Shown: positions 23,250 to 35,736, counted from the stretch's first letter. The stretch: 64,000 nucleotides of DNA from Phytophthora sp. 'mugwort' (GCA_033558025.1 JAUCEF010000012.1:3534001-3598000), one strand, 5' to 3'. Translations and numbers: made by a program. The notes: generated by a model not told the origin, from the sequence alone.

Positions 23250-24954
23250 GTGGCCTCATGCAGCTACTGGTGCTCAACTTCACGTAATTGTTGCTGCGAG
23301 GGGAGCGCACGGAGAGAATCCGGTATGCCACGAAGCTGGCCAGTCAGGAACACATCACGTGCTCCTTACGGCCTCTGGGCGCATTGTCAGACACGCTGGC
23401 GGAGAAGACGTGTCACTGAGGGCTGGCCAGGTCACGACGCACCAAGAACTGGAGAAGCATATGCAACGGGTACTGGGCGACAAAGGCGTCGTGGTGAACG
23501 TTCATCCGCACCCACGGTTAGCACGAATGGTATGCTTGTGGGCGGGGCGCGATGGCCAACCACCAGAACACACTACAAACTAATGCTCACTAAGAGGACT
23601 CGCGCCAACGGAACGGCAATTAGCAACAAGGTGCCGACGAAGTGGAAGCGCCTCAGCAAAAACGCGCCAACTGGACTTGCAGCTTTAAGGTGGAGCAGAC
23701 TGCGCAGAATCGTGGGGTTGACTCCATGGGGAGAATAACTATTGTTTCGAGTGAAACACCACGCGCTCTCCGTCTACAATCCTATCTCGGCTGGGCTTCA
23801 CTGTCCTCATGTGGAATGCGCACAGAATGGCCGAGTGGACCTACACCATATGTTAGACATGCCCCGCCGCTGGTAGGTTACGAGCCATGTTGATCTCACG
23901 ATAGACGGCAGCTGAGCTCCGACTTACCGCATACGAGGATGCAATCTTCTCTTTGTCTCTGGATCATACTCCCAAAGCCATCACGGCGGCGACCGGAAGG
24001 GTAATTGCTTACTTCGCGGACGAAGAAAGTGTAGAACTGGGCGACATCATTGAGCGGATCAAATCGCAATGTTGGAGTATCGGAGCAGCTCTATACCTCC
24101 ATGCAGTGTGGAGATGGAGGGTAGCACACTTTGATGAACAGAACGACATATCTCAAGGATATCACGAAGCAGCCTTTGCGGCGCGACTGCGCAACGGACA
24201 CGCGAGGATAACTCAGGACGCTGCCATGCACGAGGACAGAGCGAGATGGACGGATCATTTACGCGATACTAGGTGACCACGGTGTAGGAGCGCCGGCGAC
24301 GCCTGTATACACGACCACGTGCTATTTGGTGTTTTACGCTGGCGACTTCAAAAGGCCATCACCGCCAGGGACCTGCGAAGTGGTGGTCGTCAAAGCGCAC
24401 ACAGCATCTGGACACGGCCAGGTGCAATACCTCAGCGGGACAAATTACCCGGTCAGGATGGAGGTGAGCCAGCATGCAATGCAGCTGGGGCTTCTTAAAG
24501 CATTGAGAGCGTGCAAACGCTTTGCTTGGACACCGGTCCATGTTATCGGGGATAACCCGGCGCCATCAGGCAACACGGCACCAGAACTCCCCCCAGGGCG
24601 AAAAGAGTGAAAACATAATCCTGGACGACGCGCCGAGTGGCAGACGCCGTGGCCGTCGTCACTTGGAAGGCGCACCCAAGAGAGAAAAACAAGACGGTGC
24701 ATGCGCTGATGCAGATGGTGATAGTCACGGGTCACAGCATGGAATGGAACGCCAGCGAAAACCCAAACGATTGTGTGCAATGGGCAGCCATCACGAAGAA
24801 CGCAGCATGCGACATGAAACACTGGCGAGAAGAACACGCCGACGAGAGTCCGACAAGGACTCCGGGAAGCACAGTGTTATCATCAGGGAAGCGGCACTCA
24901 CCTGTGCCTAGCACGAACGAGGCCGCAGACCTGCTGATAGCACTACTGGCATGA
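23250..24954 (+). pseudogene. Non-LTR retrotransposon 3' fragment with RNase H-like domain
   Basis: Plus-strand pieces in different frames. HAVWRWRVAHFDEQNDISQ, then YHEAAFAARLRNGHARIT (23953-24276) resembles the linker found before RNase H in oomycete non-LTR elements. The RNase H-like piece (24326-24610) reads VFYAGDFKRPSPPGTCEVVV, then LLKALRACKRFAWTPVHVIGD, where the usual first Asp of YDGG is changed to YAGD. The final piece (24637-24954) reads ADAVAVVTWKAHPREKNKTV and ends in a stop. No reverse transcriptase domain was recognised upstream, so this appears to be a 5'-truncated, mutated copy. The family call is by eye. Confidence 0.45.
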
Positions 24955-25420
24955 GCAGGGTATGGACATTAGGTGGGGGGTTAGCGATAGTTAAATGACA
25001 TTAATGTACCTCACTTCAAAACAAAAGTTCTGCATGACTTGTTCATAAATAATCGCTGAGAAGCTGGCTCCTTTCACAATATTAACAATCCCGTCTTGAC
25101 GTTGAGGATGCAGATGATCATACCATAATACTTGGAGAAGAGAAAATATCTGCCGGAGGTCTTCCTGACGCGACTACGCTGTAAAAGACCTCAGAATTTG
25201 TTGCGACGATAGCAACATCGGCTGTCATCACATAGACTTTACCTGCTCCTAAACAACCCAGTAACAACATCGTCCCACCGATGATGTGTACGACCAGGTG
25301 AGGACACCACTTCGGTACGACTGACATACAGGGCTTAAAAGACATCTTGAGTAGGGTCTACCAAGTACCTACATAATTTCATATGCATTTATTATAGCAG
25401 GTTTTGCGATGATCGGGTTG

Positions 25421-26014
25421 TTTAGGTGACCCGGGTCGCATATCGCGACGTTACCGTTTTATTTTGCTGTACCGTAGTGTTCCTGTTAAAAGCGTCATCA
25501 GTGTACGCATCCCGAATTAAGTTTACAGGTCGTTTTGGCGGGGCGATGTACACGTACTTAGAATAATGTGTACATTTATGCGAAGCTCCAATACAGTCAC
25601 ATTCACATCCAAACAGGGAGAGCAAATGGTCGTGTCCTCGCGGCACTGCACTTTTTGAGTCATGCACAATCTCTAGTCTGTACGCGCATGTGTACTAGCT
25701 TGCACGGATCATGGATTTTGCGTGGTGTAGAGTAATGATAGGCATGAAATGAAGTTGCAACGCATAGAAGTCTTGAATACCAACAACATGATATAGGTCA
25801 GCGTTAAATATCTGTGAGATGACCTTTTCAACCATGACACACCGGACACAGGCGCTAAACGCCTGTGCTGCGAGTTTCGCATCAGGCGGTGTGGTCTGGA
25901 CAGCTCACACGCGAGCTTTAAAAGAAAACGATGGCGCCCCACAAAACGCCGCAACCAGGTATCAGAAGCACGACAGTACTGGTTCAACAGAGCCATTTTC
26001 CTAAGCAACCTCAA
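25421..26014 (-). pseudogene. Possible Tc5/CENP-B-type HTH transposon fragment
   Basis: The minus-strand ORF at 25709-26014 contains RASDTWLRRFVGRHRFLLKL, which fits the Ser-x-x-Trp-Leu-x-x-Phe...Arg-His pattern of Tc5/CENP-B N-terminal domains. Further pieces downstream in other frames (25422-25667) end with NLIRDAYTDDAFNRNTTVQQ, not recognised. No DDE domain was seen. Confidence 0.25.
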
Positions 26015-27084
26015 GACTTTTTAAACGCAGCATGTTTAAAGAAACTGGGATGCCATCATGACTCATACTGCTAATCCACTGCACGATGTGCTCTTCAACT
26101 GTCTTGCTCTGCATCGTAACACCCCTTCGAGTTCGGTGTCGTCGGAGCGCCCCTTTCCCCCTTGTACACAGCGCAAACAAATCTATTCGGTTAGTAAGCC
26201 ACTTTCTAACAAGTTTATTTTTGGGGCTCTACTCACCTAAAAACTCGACAATCGTAGCGTCTAGATCATCCTCTCTGTGACGAGGAACGAAATGCAATTC
26301 GACTTACACGTGCACAAAAACGACGAGCGTAGGCCAGGATTCGGATTCCAGCCATCGTGGTCTTCCAAGTCTTCCACCTCTCAAAACGTGAACAATGCGT
26401 CCAGGCCACTCATTTTGCGGCTAGGACGTTTGTGACAAAGCGGAAACCAAAAATAAAATATAAAAATGTTAGAGGTACTGAGCAGCTCGTACGTAAGGAA
26501 ATTTTAGCGTTACATTGACAGTGTACCTCCAGGCACCGAAGCACACAAGAGACACCGACGAAGACGTTGGAGCTACCTGTATCAAAGAAAGGGGGTAAAG
26601 CAATGACAGTCTTGTCAGAATAGATTTCATACATTTCAGCGTTTGTAGAGGTCTCCCTCAGGTTTAACTGGCTGCTGAGTCAGGCTCATTTGTCGGTTGC
26701 GCGAAGGTGTCTCAACACGCATTGTTGCGCGAGTGTGCAAAACACTTCCATCACATAATGACAAGCTGGGTATTTGAGCAGCCTATCTTTGACTTCCTCC
26801 TCTCCGTCGTTGTCTCCCAGAAATGCCGTGCCGGTCGGGTTGATCAACGATCAATACATTCAAGAGAAATACTCGAAGGAGTGCACCTACAAGACCACCC
26901 GCAAACAGAAAGGCATGCTTGGTCGAGTATCAAGACGGCGTAGATTCTGATAATGCCATCAAGTAGATTTCATTACGATAGTCATTTTGTTACGCGCAAC
27001 TATGGAAGGCATTTGAGAAGGCAACGCAGTCTCACGGACCGCATGAATGCCGGAGTGAGATTCAAAGGTAACGAGATGTCCCGC
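26015..27084. other. No gene recognised
   Basis: Short ORFs only. A plus-strand frame at 26.8-26.94 kb (ECTYKTTRKQKGM) has basic residues but no family hallmark. Confidence 0.4.
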
Positions 27085-27760
27085 AGTTTGCACTCAGAAA
27101 CCGTGAGCACTGCTACCCCACACCTCGCCATATATCCGGTTGAGGTGACTTCGTTTCTCTCCTAGTGACCAGTACAGTGTACAATCCGCCGAACCGGTTC
27201 TCCAACATCTTTTCACATGCCTCGTGATACATCGATTTTTCGCTTGTAAAGGGTCGCAAATTGTGATACACCTGCTTTCGCGCCGTATGTCGAAAATTAC
27301 GCCACACCAATGGTTGTTCAGGATATGGAGAGGTAAAAGAACCAAGTGATCGACTCGTAAAAGGCTCACCTTGTGCAATTGTTTCGAGTTGAACTTCTGT
27401 CAGCTGGAATCTATGGAAAACTGGGCTCACAATTTCTACGCCGGGATGTTCCCGTTGAAGAAGCGCTGTTCCGTGTCCCATTGCAGCATCGTCTATCAAA
27501 TTGGGTTCACCGAAAGACATCACAGCGTCTACCAAATTGGGTTCACTGAAAGACATCAAAGCGCGATACCGTACGCTTCCGAATGGAGTCTGTCGTCCGC
27601 CACGGAGAAGAATGCTGTTGAGGGCCGATTCCCGGTCTTGTGGGTCGTCACCGACTCCATCTTCCAACTCTGGAGGAACCCCTTTTGCTTGAGACTTGTG
27701 TTGACTGCCCAGATGCTTGTCGCTTCCGTCGCAGAAACGTAACTCATACGGTCGTACCAC
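27085..27760 (-). pseudogene. Ulp1 (C48)-like peptidase domain of MULE 2, broken
   Basis: The minus-strand ORF 27113-27760 gives a Ser/Glu-rich linker and then WRNFRHTARKQVYHNL. A second frame (27094-27378) reads LVLLPLHILNNHWCGVIFDI, then CITICDPLQAK, the His (NNHW) and Asp (CDPL) landmarks of C48 peptidases. A third frame near 27085-27110 has SANCGTSRY, a plausible Cys nucleophile site. Three frames are needed, so it is not functional as it stands. Confidence 0.5.
27491..27562. repeat. 36-base tandem duplication in frame
   Basis: Units at 27491-27526 and 27527-27562 are nearly identical (a few substitutions). On the minus strand they encode two copies of a 12-residue motif of the form MSFxEPNLxDA. 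Length is a multiple of three, so the duplication kept the frame of the MULE linker. Confidence 0.7.
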
Positions 27761-28494
27761 CTGTCCATGGCGTTGATGTCACTGTGCGCATATAGGCCAA
27801 CCCGGGGAATCTCACGCCAATACTATCTTAGAACTTCATCAGGTAGACTTCTACGAAACGTCAGTATAGCTGGAAGCGCTTTCTGCACGAGATCCTGCGG
27901 AAATACGTAACAGATATTCGTTTCACTCATTGTGGTATAAATACCGGCAATAGCACATTCTTCGTTTTCGATACACTGCGCCCAGTGGTAGCCCGAATTA
28001 CGCGCTGGGAATCTTCGTAGCTGTAATCTTGGTCCAGTTGTGATAGAATGTTGCGTATATTTCGACAGGCGCCAGTGCCCCTTTGACAAGCTTGCTTCCC
28101 TTCTTCCACTCGCGGGCAATTCGTTGTTTTCTCTGAACTTGCTTTTGCTGCAGTCGAAGTTTTGGCGCCCTTGGCTTACGATACTCTTGGTTATGCGTAA
28201 CGATTCTGGTGACCCCGAAGAGCAGCTAGTTTCGAGCTTACGCTTGGATAATCCGGCTGGTTCAGCAGCGTTGGTTGGTTCTGAATCCGGTCGGGGAACT
28301 GGGGCTCACCGTGATTGCCTTGGGGTACTGTATTTGTGGCTCGAGGTGCATCAGAGCTGACGGAGTCTTCGGCATCATCGCGGGGAGGGGGCTGTAGGGA
28401 TTGTGAAGGGTATTGAGGTTCAGATGGAGCTTCGGTTCGTTGTGTCGGCAGAAGCACTTCTTCCACTACTTCGTCAATAGCATCCTACATTAGC

Positions 28495-30660
28495 TCATCG
28501 CTTCATCAACATTGGGTTTAATAGCCCTGCCATACACTCGAGTAGTATGCGTAGATCGACACGACAATGGAGATAACTGACTTTGCTCTTTATTACGACA
28601 AACGGAGCAAACCTTCCCTTAATAGTGTCTTCCGAACTTTCCAATGACTCCATCATTTGCCCGAACATAAAGGTGCCGTTCTTGCTCATGATGTCAGCGA
28701 TACGTTTTCCACGCCCGAGGGCGTGGTTGTACTTGGCTAACACATTGAAAACTCGGTGACGCCTTGTTGACATTGCTGAATCACGCACTTAAAACTTGGT
28801 ACAAACGATCTCAGAGTCGGGACGGCGACATTTTTTCTTCTGTAGGCTGGTTAAGCTTGCCGGACAACTTCCACCATGGCGCAATGTATTTAATCGGGAT
28901 CGCCGTTTTACCTTGCATCAAGCACCAATACATTACATGTCGGCAAGGCAGCAGCATTGTTTTTAAGAATACGCAGGATCAGCAATATGTTTCACTTCGT
29001 AAGGCGTTTTGCGACCTTTCGATATATAGTACTACCTCTCCACTAGACGGTACGCGTGCGGACTCACTTCGAGTGCAAGATTCTCTAGTTCATTGTCTAC
29101 TCCCTCGTATCGCATTTGGCCCACATCTGGAATTTTATTGGCATATTCATCTCCGCAACAGCTTGCAAGAGCATCAACGTATCAACACACTCATCTAAGA
29201 AAAAAATTAGACTCACCTAAAAAAAAAAAATAAAGCCATTTTAGGTTTCAAGACATCCTTTATATGACCCCACGATGTTTCAAGCCTGATTATTACAACC
29301 GAAGCTAATATTAGTACGACGTCGGGAACAGCAAGCAGAAATTAGGTTGTTACCTGTTTTCGTGTTGTTTCCCAGATGAGGGACATCCGAACGTGCGTAC
29401 ATCGCCCATCGCTCCTTCATCGCACCCCAATTCCGCATACATTAGTTGAGGAACGATAGATTGGCTTCGGGAAGATCATAAGCTCCTCGCAGATGCCGTT
29501 CAGCAAGAAGTACATGTACCTCAGGTACTTTCTGTATTCTTCAACCGGCGTGGCCTGTCACAGCAAATCCACCACAACTTCGGTCTGATCTTTGTCAAAC
29601 CTCACTGGGCACCGTATTCGCTCTTCCACATCTTCGTTTTGATATACTTATTCAGATGAAAGTGACAAAAAATCACTTTCGCGCCGGTAAACTCCTCCAG
29701 GAGACTTTGCTCGCCGATGTCCTTATCGACCGCGATGACTTTAATCTGCTGTCATGACGAGTTGTCGTGATTGAAAAAATGAATAGAATCCGTGAGGCAC
29801 TCGACCCTTTTATTTTTCCATGAGGCTATGATGAATATATCGACCTAGTAACAGAAACACCAAAAGAGTTAGCGTAGAGTACAGCAAATCGATTGCTGTA
29901 AATCCAAACACAGCAAAGTAGCTGCATCAACTCAATCTGCGCTTGAGCGCATGCCATGTAACGCTAGTAGTCATTAAGTAATATTAGTCGCATTCACTTA
30001 CATGTTCGTACACGTCGTTCACCATAAACGCAACGAGCTTGTAGCGCGAATCGCTTGTGTTGTGAGGTGCGTAAACGAGAAGTGCTTCCGGGAATGCTTT
30101 GAACCAACGCCGCATCTGTCGCGTTTGCAAGGTGATTGTCTGTGCCGTCTATGCTTCGTTGACAAATACTACATCACGGTTCCACGGGTCTCACACAAGT
30201 CTCGTAAGACAGTCTCAAGACGTTCCTCCACGCTGGATCCCCCTCTGCGACGTACCCGCATCTTCGCCACCATGTTGTGTACGCGTCGAAGTGCAACATT
30301 CTTGCCTACATGCACCATGACAAGACGGATAGAAATTACAACAGTTACAAACCACAATAGAGGATCGGAGCTATCAGGATGAACCGGCTTGTTTGCGCAG
30401 GTACTGCATGATCAACTTCGGTTTCGACCCGTCCGCTTGGAGTTCGTCAACTGAAGCTAGGCGATCTGGATCTTCGACACGTCGGTTGCAGGCGTGGTTC
30501 TCGTATATTGCCTTTGACACATTGTGGCTATGCTGGACGTCAAAGCCAGTAACCCTCACCATGAACTTGCCTTCAGCACCATTCCACGAAATACCCGCCT
30601 TGATGTTCGCCTTACAGCCCGTAGTCTTCTCGAAGTAGGACTTCCGTATTCCCTTTCCAC
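28495..30660 (-). pseudogene. MULE transposase with SWIM finger, broken
   Basis: Landmarks on the minus strand in order. RKGIRKSYFEKTTGCKANI and FMVRVTGFDVQHSHNVSKAI (30.4-30.65 kb) are the N-terminal zinc-cluster type domain with its HxH region. NVALRRVHNMVAKMR and RWFKAFPEALLVYAPHN, then YKLVAFMVNDVYEH (30.0-30.3 kb) are the start of the catalytic domain. EEFTGAKVIFCHFHLNKYIK (about 29.65 kb) is the CHFH signature. MKERWAMYARSDVPHLGNNT (about 29.4 kb) follows. PCRHVMYWCLMQGKTAIPIK (about 28.9 kb) is the SWIM CxH half. FNVLAKYNHALGRGKRIADI (28.7 kb) lies downstream. An in-frame TGA precedes the SWIM Cys pair and several other breaks exist. Confidence 0.6.
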
Positions 30661-30699
30661 GACTCTTTCGAGACTAACCTTAAGTACACCAACTTAATT

Positions 30700-31749
30700 C
30701 AAAAGTTCTTGGACTCGGCCGGAATCAAACGTTCTGCTCCTCCTCACTACAAACGGCTAGTTGAGCAGTTCCACCATCTCCTCTCGCTGCCGGTGCCCTG
30801 CTCCCACCGCTCCGCGTGATGCATGCTCCGTAATCACGCAATGCGTTTAGCAACCGATGTCACGTTCGTTGCCGAAATTTTGATGTGCTGTGCCTTGGCA
30901 GTGCTCGATATAAGCGAAAAAGGCGTTCAAGCTTTCATGCCAATCGGAGGTGACAGGGGGCGAAGCTCAGGCGTCGGGCTGGCCTTGATTCTCAGGCTCG
31001 TTGTCGCTCATGGCTACAGTGAAGTTGAAACGTGTTAGACAACCACCATTTCGTATAGTAGGATCCTTGCTGCACATACCCACTTGTTTCCCCTTCCTGA
31101 TGCCGCTCACAAAAGCACTGACTTACTCTGCAGGGATGATTCTCGAATGGGAGGCTGAGAACATGCCAGGATGGGAGGGGGGAGGGAGTGTCTTTTCAAA
31201 AGTATGAGTTCGTTGGCCGTGTGCGAATATTATAGGATTGCGCGAGTTTAGGATATCCGGAATCATGTGCAACACCATAGTGGCAACAGCTACGTTTCAA
31301 AGGAATCAGATTAATTGTAAGGGCAAAACTGATCCGACTGCACCTTTCATGACCCATTTCACACCAGCGGCATCCGCCGCCTGCGCGCCAGGTAGAAAAC
31401 CAGCACTTCATTATCGAATCCTCTCCGAAGTGATCTGCTATCCTCGTGGACGGCCTCTAGGCGCACGTGCGACAACGTGAGTTTAGTCTTTGGCAATCTA
31501 ATTGTGGACATATTTGGTACGAAGTAATTTACAATTAACTTTATTTCAGATTAGTATGGACATCTCAGAGCCACTATCAGAGACGCCCCAGCACGTATGC
31601 ACATTGTTCCTCTATGACTTGGGCGCTCTGACGTCCTTCGCCGCCATCACAAGGCACTTGCCGCGGTATACCGACTGACCCCTGCCAGCTCTGTGATATC
31701 TGCTGACAGGGGGTGAAAGGGAACCGCCACCATCTCGCTCGCCACCAGC
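30700..31749. other. No gene recognised
   Basis: Short ORFs without motifs lie between the Mutator-like element and the RING-like relic. Confidence 0.4.
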
Positions 31750-32575
31750 GTGGGTCACGCTGTAGGATATCGGCGGAGCGCACCGCACACCGAAACCAAT
31801 TGGCTCAAGCACGGAGGGAGGGAAGCAACATGGCGGCGACAGAGACGCCAACAACAGGCTCGCGCCGCTGATGTGGCAGCCGATGGGCATCATCAACATG
31901 ATCTCGGTCAACTCTTGTTGGAGATGGATGGGAAAGATCACGCCACATATGACGACCGGATGACCGCCACGCGTAATCATCTAGACGAAGTTCTGATGAG
32001 CGATGGTGACGATGACGACGACGAGAATGACTTGCTTGGCTCCTGTCGTCAGGCATACCACCGAGAGTGTGCCAAGCCTACTGTGGAAGGCATGACGCAA
32101 CATGCCCTAACTGCAGGTTTTCTGTACAGATTGATGTCGAAGATGGCGAGGTATTGGTCGTCAAGCACGTGCCGTCCCCTCCCCTGTGCATCGTGTGCAA
32201 CCGCACAATCGCTGGGATTGTTCTCGAAGGGCCACAGTGTAGCCGCCCATTGGACTATGATTGTCTCATGTGGTACAATGAGTGATACCTCAAGCGGACC
32301 AGGAACCAGGATTTTGATAAGTTTCATCTGCAAGCATCCATTCCCATGTGATTTGGTTGGCAACGAGGAAGAAAAGGAGGAGGAGGTGGATACTATCCAC
32401 GTAACGACGACGACGCCCTTGAGAATGAAGAGCACCATGTGATGGAAGAAGCTGGGTCGAGTGGAACTGGTAGCGTCGACTCCGATAGCGCTGATGACCT
32501 CATGCAAGCGACTTCATCTCCGCTTCAGATGAGTCGGACGGGGAATACGATCCCGACGAGGATTAGGATGACCAA
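31750..32575 (+). pseudogene. RING/PHD-like cysteine-rich protein relic
   Basis: Plus-strand pieces in alternating frames. The first (31750-32110) carries an acidic run and then GSCRQAYHRECAKPTVEG. A frame change brings in the next (32067-32285) with ATCPNCRFSVQID, which together resemble the second half of a RING-H2 finger (YHREC...CPNCR). A second cysteine set follows (PLCIVCNRTIAGIVLEG, then PQCSRPLDYDC). A later frame (about 32400-32565) is Ser/Asp/Glu-rich and ends near EYDPDED with a stop. At least two frameshifts are present. It lies just upstream of the Crypton relic on the opposite strand; whether they belong together is unknown. Confidence 0.35.
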
Positions 32576-32648
32576 GAGCAGGAAGAGAGGAATTTCTTAG
32601 TTAGATAAACTGATCTGTTCATACAATCGTTGAATGAGTTGTACAACG

Positions 32649-32812
32649 GACGACAGTGCAAATGCAGATGACAGTACAATTGCGGACGACAGTACAGTAC
32701 AATTGCAGACGACGCATTGAGTGCAATCTTTAAACAGCGTAGTACCGTGGGTGCGACATGTAGAGTGCATTTGCGGACGACATGTTGAGTACATTTACGG
32801 ACGCCAACATCT
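32649..32812. repeat. Degenerate minisatellite with ATTTGCGGACGAC core
   Basis: Several imperfect units around GTACAATTGCGGACGACA run through this interval, e.g. near 32667, 32685, 32765 and 32787. A related unit lies in inverted orientation at 34343-34365, on the other side of the Crypton relic. Confidence 0.55.
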
Positions 32813-33087
32813 ACACTCGCTTCAGGGCGCGGATACTTGCAAGAATCTTGTTCACAGTCATGCCGCTGGCAAACTCGGCCTAAAACAAACGGCCTTAGTC
32901 ATCATCACACTCGTCACGCACGAACACAGGGATAACTTTCATCCGAGAAAACCGTGAACAGTGTACCTTGCGTTCGCGTGGTAGCATGTTCACACCTGCT
33001 CGATACTGGTGACAAGCTGGGTCGCTTCCCAATAATGGTTGACACAATCTCGCCAAGACTTCGCTTTAAGGAGTCCGGATACCAAGT

Positions 33088-34272
33088 TCAAGGTCTCTGT
33101 GGCATTATCAGAGTGGGTAGAGACAAACTCATCAATCTGATCGTCGCTTGGAATGCTGCCGATACCATTACCGTATATCGCACTTCTTGTAGCAGCGCAT
33201 TTAGTTCACTGACAACGGATACCGAGATGTCGATCGATTCATGTACGCTCCTCGCGCTCGGCGAGCACTGGGCTTCATCGACGAGGTTGGTGACCGGATG
33301 CGATCTTCCATAGTCGATATCTCGGATGCTTTCAGTGACGCATCGTGCATGAAATCGGGTCAGGTGCCAGCGAATCCCCGAGTTGTTTCTCTTCCCGGTC
33401 GAGCACGTCGTCCAGGGGTTATCTTGCGACAGGTTCAGTTTTTTCGCTTGGGTGCCCACCACTTTACAAGCTTCAGCGACTACCGTCGATTTTCCGGAGC
33501 AAACATAAACCGGTACTGTGCCCCCCCATCGTCTAAAGCAGTGCGACGTAAACCAAATCTCGTATCCTAGAAGGTTCCGGCTGATTCCAGCAGCCTCGGC
33601 AACAATGTTCAGCACCTGTGTGAAGTTACTGTCCATCATCGTCGACCTCAAACTTTACGCCGACCTTCGCGAACGAGATACTACTGACCACAATGCCCAT
33701 AGTGCTCTTCCGCCTCTTGGATCCACCACGGGGATCTTTGCCAGCGACGTCTTGGGACCCATCTTTCCACGTACGATGCAGCTTCTTACGGGCGAAATCG
33801 AACCACCTCTCCACGTATGACAACGCCTCAGCAGCTCGTTCTTCATTGGGATGAAGGTGCAGTGAGTAGGTGCGACCCGAGCAGGATTGCCCCGGGGCAC
33901 AAGCGTTTCGTCCGGTGCAGTCTCTACAACCCACCGATCGTCTGGGTGGCCTCCGCCAAGCATCTCTGGTTTTGTGTAGTGTCAACTAAGGGCGGCACGA
34001 AGCTTCTCCGTGGGCCATTGACTTGAGTTGGAAGTGGCGAGTTGATTGATATGTGCTGCTACAACGCCAGGCAGTTCCACAAACCGGTGCTTCAGCGGGT
34101 CAGGATAGCCTTCGCTTTGGCAAATCGAAGCAAATCGTTGGAGGCTACCGTTGTTGGTTCGTGTCCAGGCTTCTAGTTGCTGATCTGCGAACCGGGCTGC
34201 GGCGATGGCTGCATTGTAGAGTCGAGTGGTTGTCGGCAGATCCATGGACACTGCTTGATTACGTTTGAGCAC
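33088..34272 (-). pseudogene. Crypton-type tyrosine recombinase relic
   Basis: The minus-strand N-terminal ORF (33982-34272) reads MDLPTTTRLYNAAIAAARF, then RFASICQSEGYPDP and VVAAHINQLA, the SAM-like DNA-binding part of tyrosine recombinases. Middle pieces (33626-33985) are frameshifted. The C-terminal ORF (33088-33651) reads TQVLNIVAEAAGISRNLLGY, then EIWFTSHCFRRWGGTVPVYV, in which HCFRRWG matches the HxxR box of the catalytic domain, typical of oomycete Cryptons. The final catalytic Tyr could not be placed with confidence. Frame changes near 33.65 kb and elsewhere make it a pseudogene. Confidence 0.65.
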
Positions 34273-34342
34273 TGCGTACCTCGACAGATAAAACTAAAAT
34301 GAAACTGAACTTGTGTAGGCGGCCACACCCATGGTTGAAGCT

Positions 34343-34480
34343 GTCGTCCGCAAATGTACTCCGTGCCTTCTTATGGTGAATACAATCAGGATGCGGTGAA
34401 TATAACCAGGGAACACTCTACACGTCAAAACGTGCCAATACTTTTCGTATCTGTACAGTCAGGGTGATTACAATCTGGGT
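34343..34480. repeat. Flanking repeats right of Crypton relic
   Basis: GTCGTCCGCAAATGTACTCC (from about 34343) is the inverted form of the unit in 32649-32812. It is followed by three direct copies of a GTGAaTAcAAcCaGG-like motif at about 34378, 34397 and 34466. These may be terminal or subterminal repeats of the element. Confidence 0.45.
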
Positions 34481-35736
34481 TCACTGTACTGCTCTTATTC
34501 TCATTTTTTAAATCGTATTTACCACGAATTACATGATATTTTACTCCAGGTAAGACCTCTTGAAATAACTTTATTAGAAGATTTTATAGTTAGATTTGGG
34601 GGCTTTTATTCATTCAGCTTTTGAAAAGGATCCCCTTCCTAAATATTAATAAAATTTTCTTTTTCAACCAATCAAATCTCGTCGCACGATCATTTATTTC
34701 CCTCGCACCAGTGGAAGAAGTTTATTTTCCGAGAAACCGCCGGTATTATATGAAGAGTACTTACGATGCAACTACAGTCGTTGCTCGTATAGATACGGTC
34801 TTGCTCGGTTACGCTAACCAGCTCTAAAATAATAATAAAGAGAAGCTTATAACATAGCGACAGGGGGACTGCGTCGGTTTTGTGTTGCAGTATTCACGTC
34901 TGATGCAGTCACTGTGTATGGCTGTCTGACCATTCTCCGGCATTGGGCTACCTGCGAGTCGTAGGCTACGACACCAACAACATCGAGAAAGACTTTCTTA
35001 GAGTCTGTTCGTTCGATGGGATGCAGCGTGCAAAATGTCCACGATGTCCGAAATTCGGAATGTAAACGGACTCTGAATGCATTCAGCAGGATGGAGTCGA
35101 ACGCCAAATTACTTCAGGGCGACACAATAGTCATACTGTACACGAAGCTTGGATCACTCTGCCATATGTTAGAGTCCGGTTGGTGGAAGCACGGGTGCCC
35201 ATCCGAAGGCTCTGCAATTTGTAGCGCAAATCACGATTGCGTTGGTGGCTATGGATACTGCTGAATAAACTCTGTGTGCAAATCGCAACTAGAGATGCCT
35301 AAAAATCACGCTGCAGCAGCAAAAGCAACAAATCCTGTAGTAGTTCCTGTGCGACACAACGATCGTCAAAGACGTGGGTTAAATGAATGAAAGTCGACTC
35401 GGAGACAGTGAAGGGAAATGTATAAAGTTGCTAGGTGTACTACACACACTGCGACGTCGTTTTAACTGCGACCGAAGCGCGATAAAATCTTGAGTACTCA
35501 TGTGACGCGATAGCTCCGGTCCCACAACTCATCCGGATCGTGTTTCATCCATAATGACGATCATTATGAACTATCCGGATGTTCGGCCAAACTATACAGT
35601 AGTCTGATTGTGGTAGTTTGCAGCATATCTAACTTGTTCACATGGAGGACGGGGTTCTTAGCACCTTGAGAACAATACTAGAGGGAAGGAAATATACTTA
35701 GTGTCTACCGGTATCTACATTACGACTGGAATCTGC
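34481..35736. other. No gene recognised
   Basis: AT-rich at first (34.5-34.85 kb), then mixed. ORFs are short and lack motifs. It is the 3' flank of the following minus-strand bZIP gene. Confidence 0.4.

Larger units (their letters stand above)
27085..30660 (-). mobile_element. Mutator-like element 2 with Ulp1-like peptidase, decayed
   Basis: A second minus-strand composite element, of a different subfamily from the one at 17.8-22.1 kb. From right to left: N-terminal DNA-binding region (30170-30660), start of the transposase core (30002-30170), core pieces (29340-29760), SWIM finger (about 28850-28990), a linker (28191-28788) and an Ulp1-like domain (27085-27760). Stops and frameshifts are spread through it, so it is inactive. 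Terminal repeats were not found. Confidence 0.6.
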
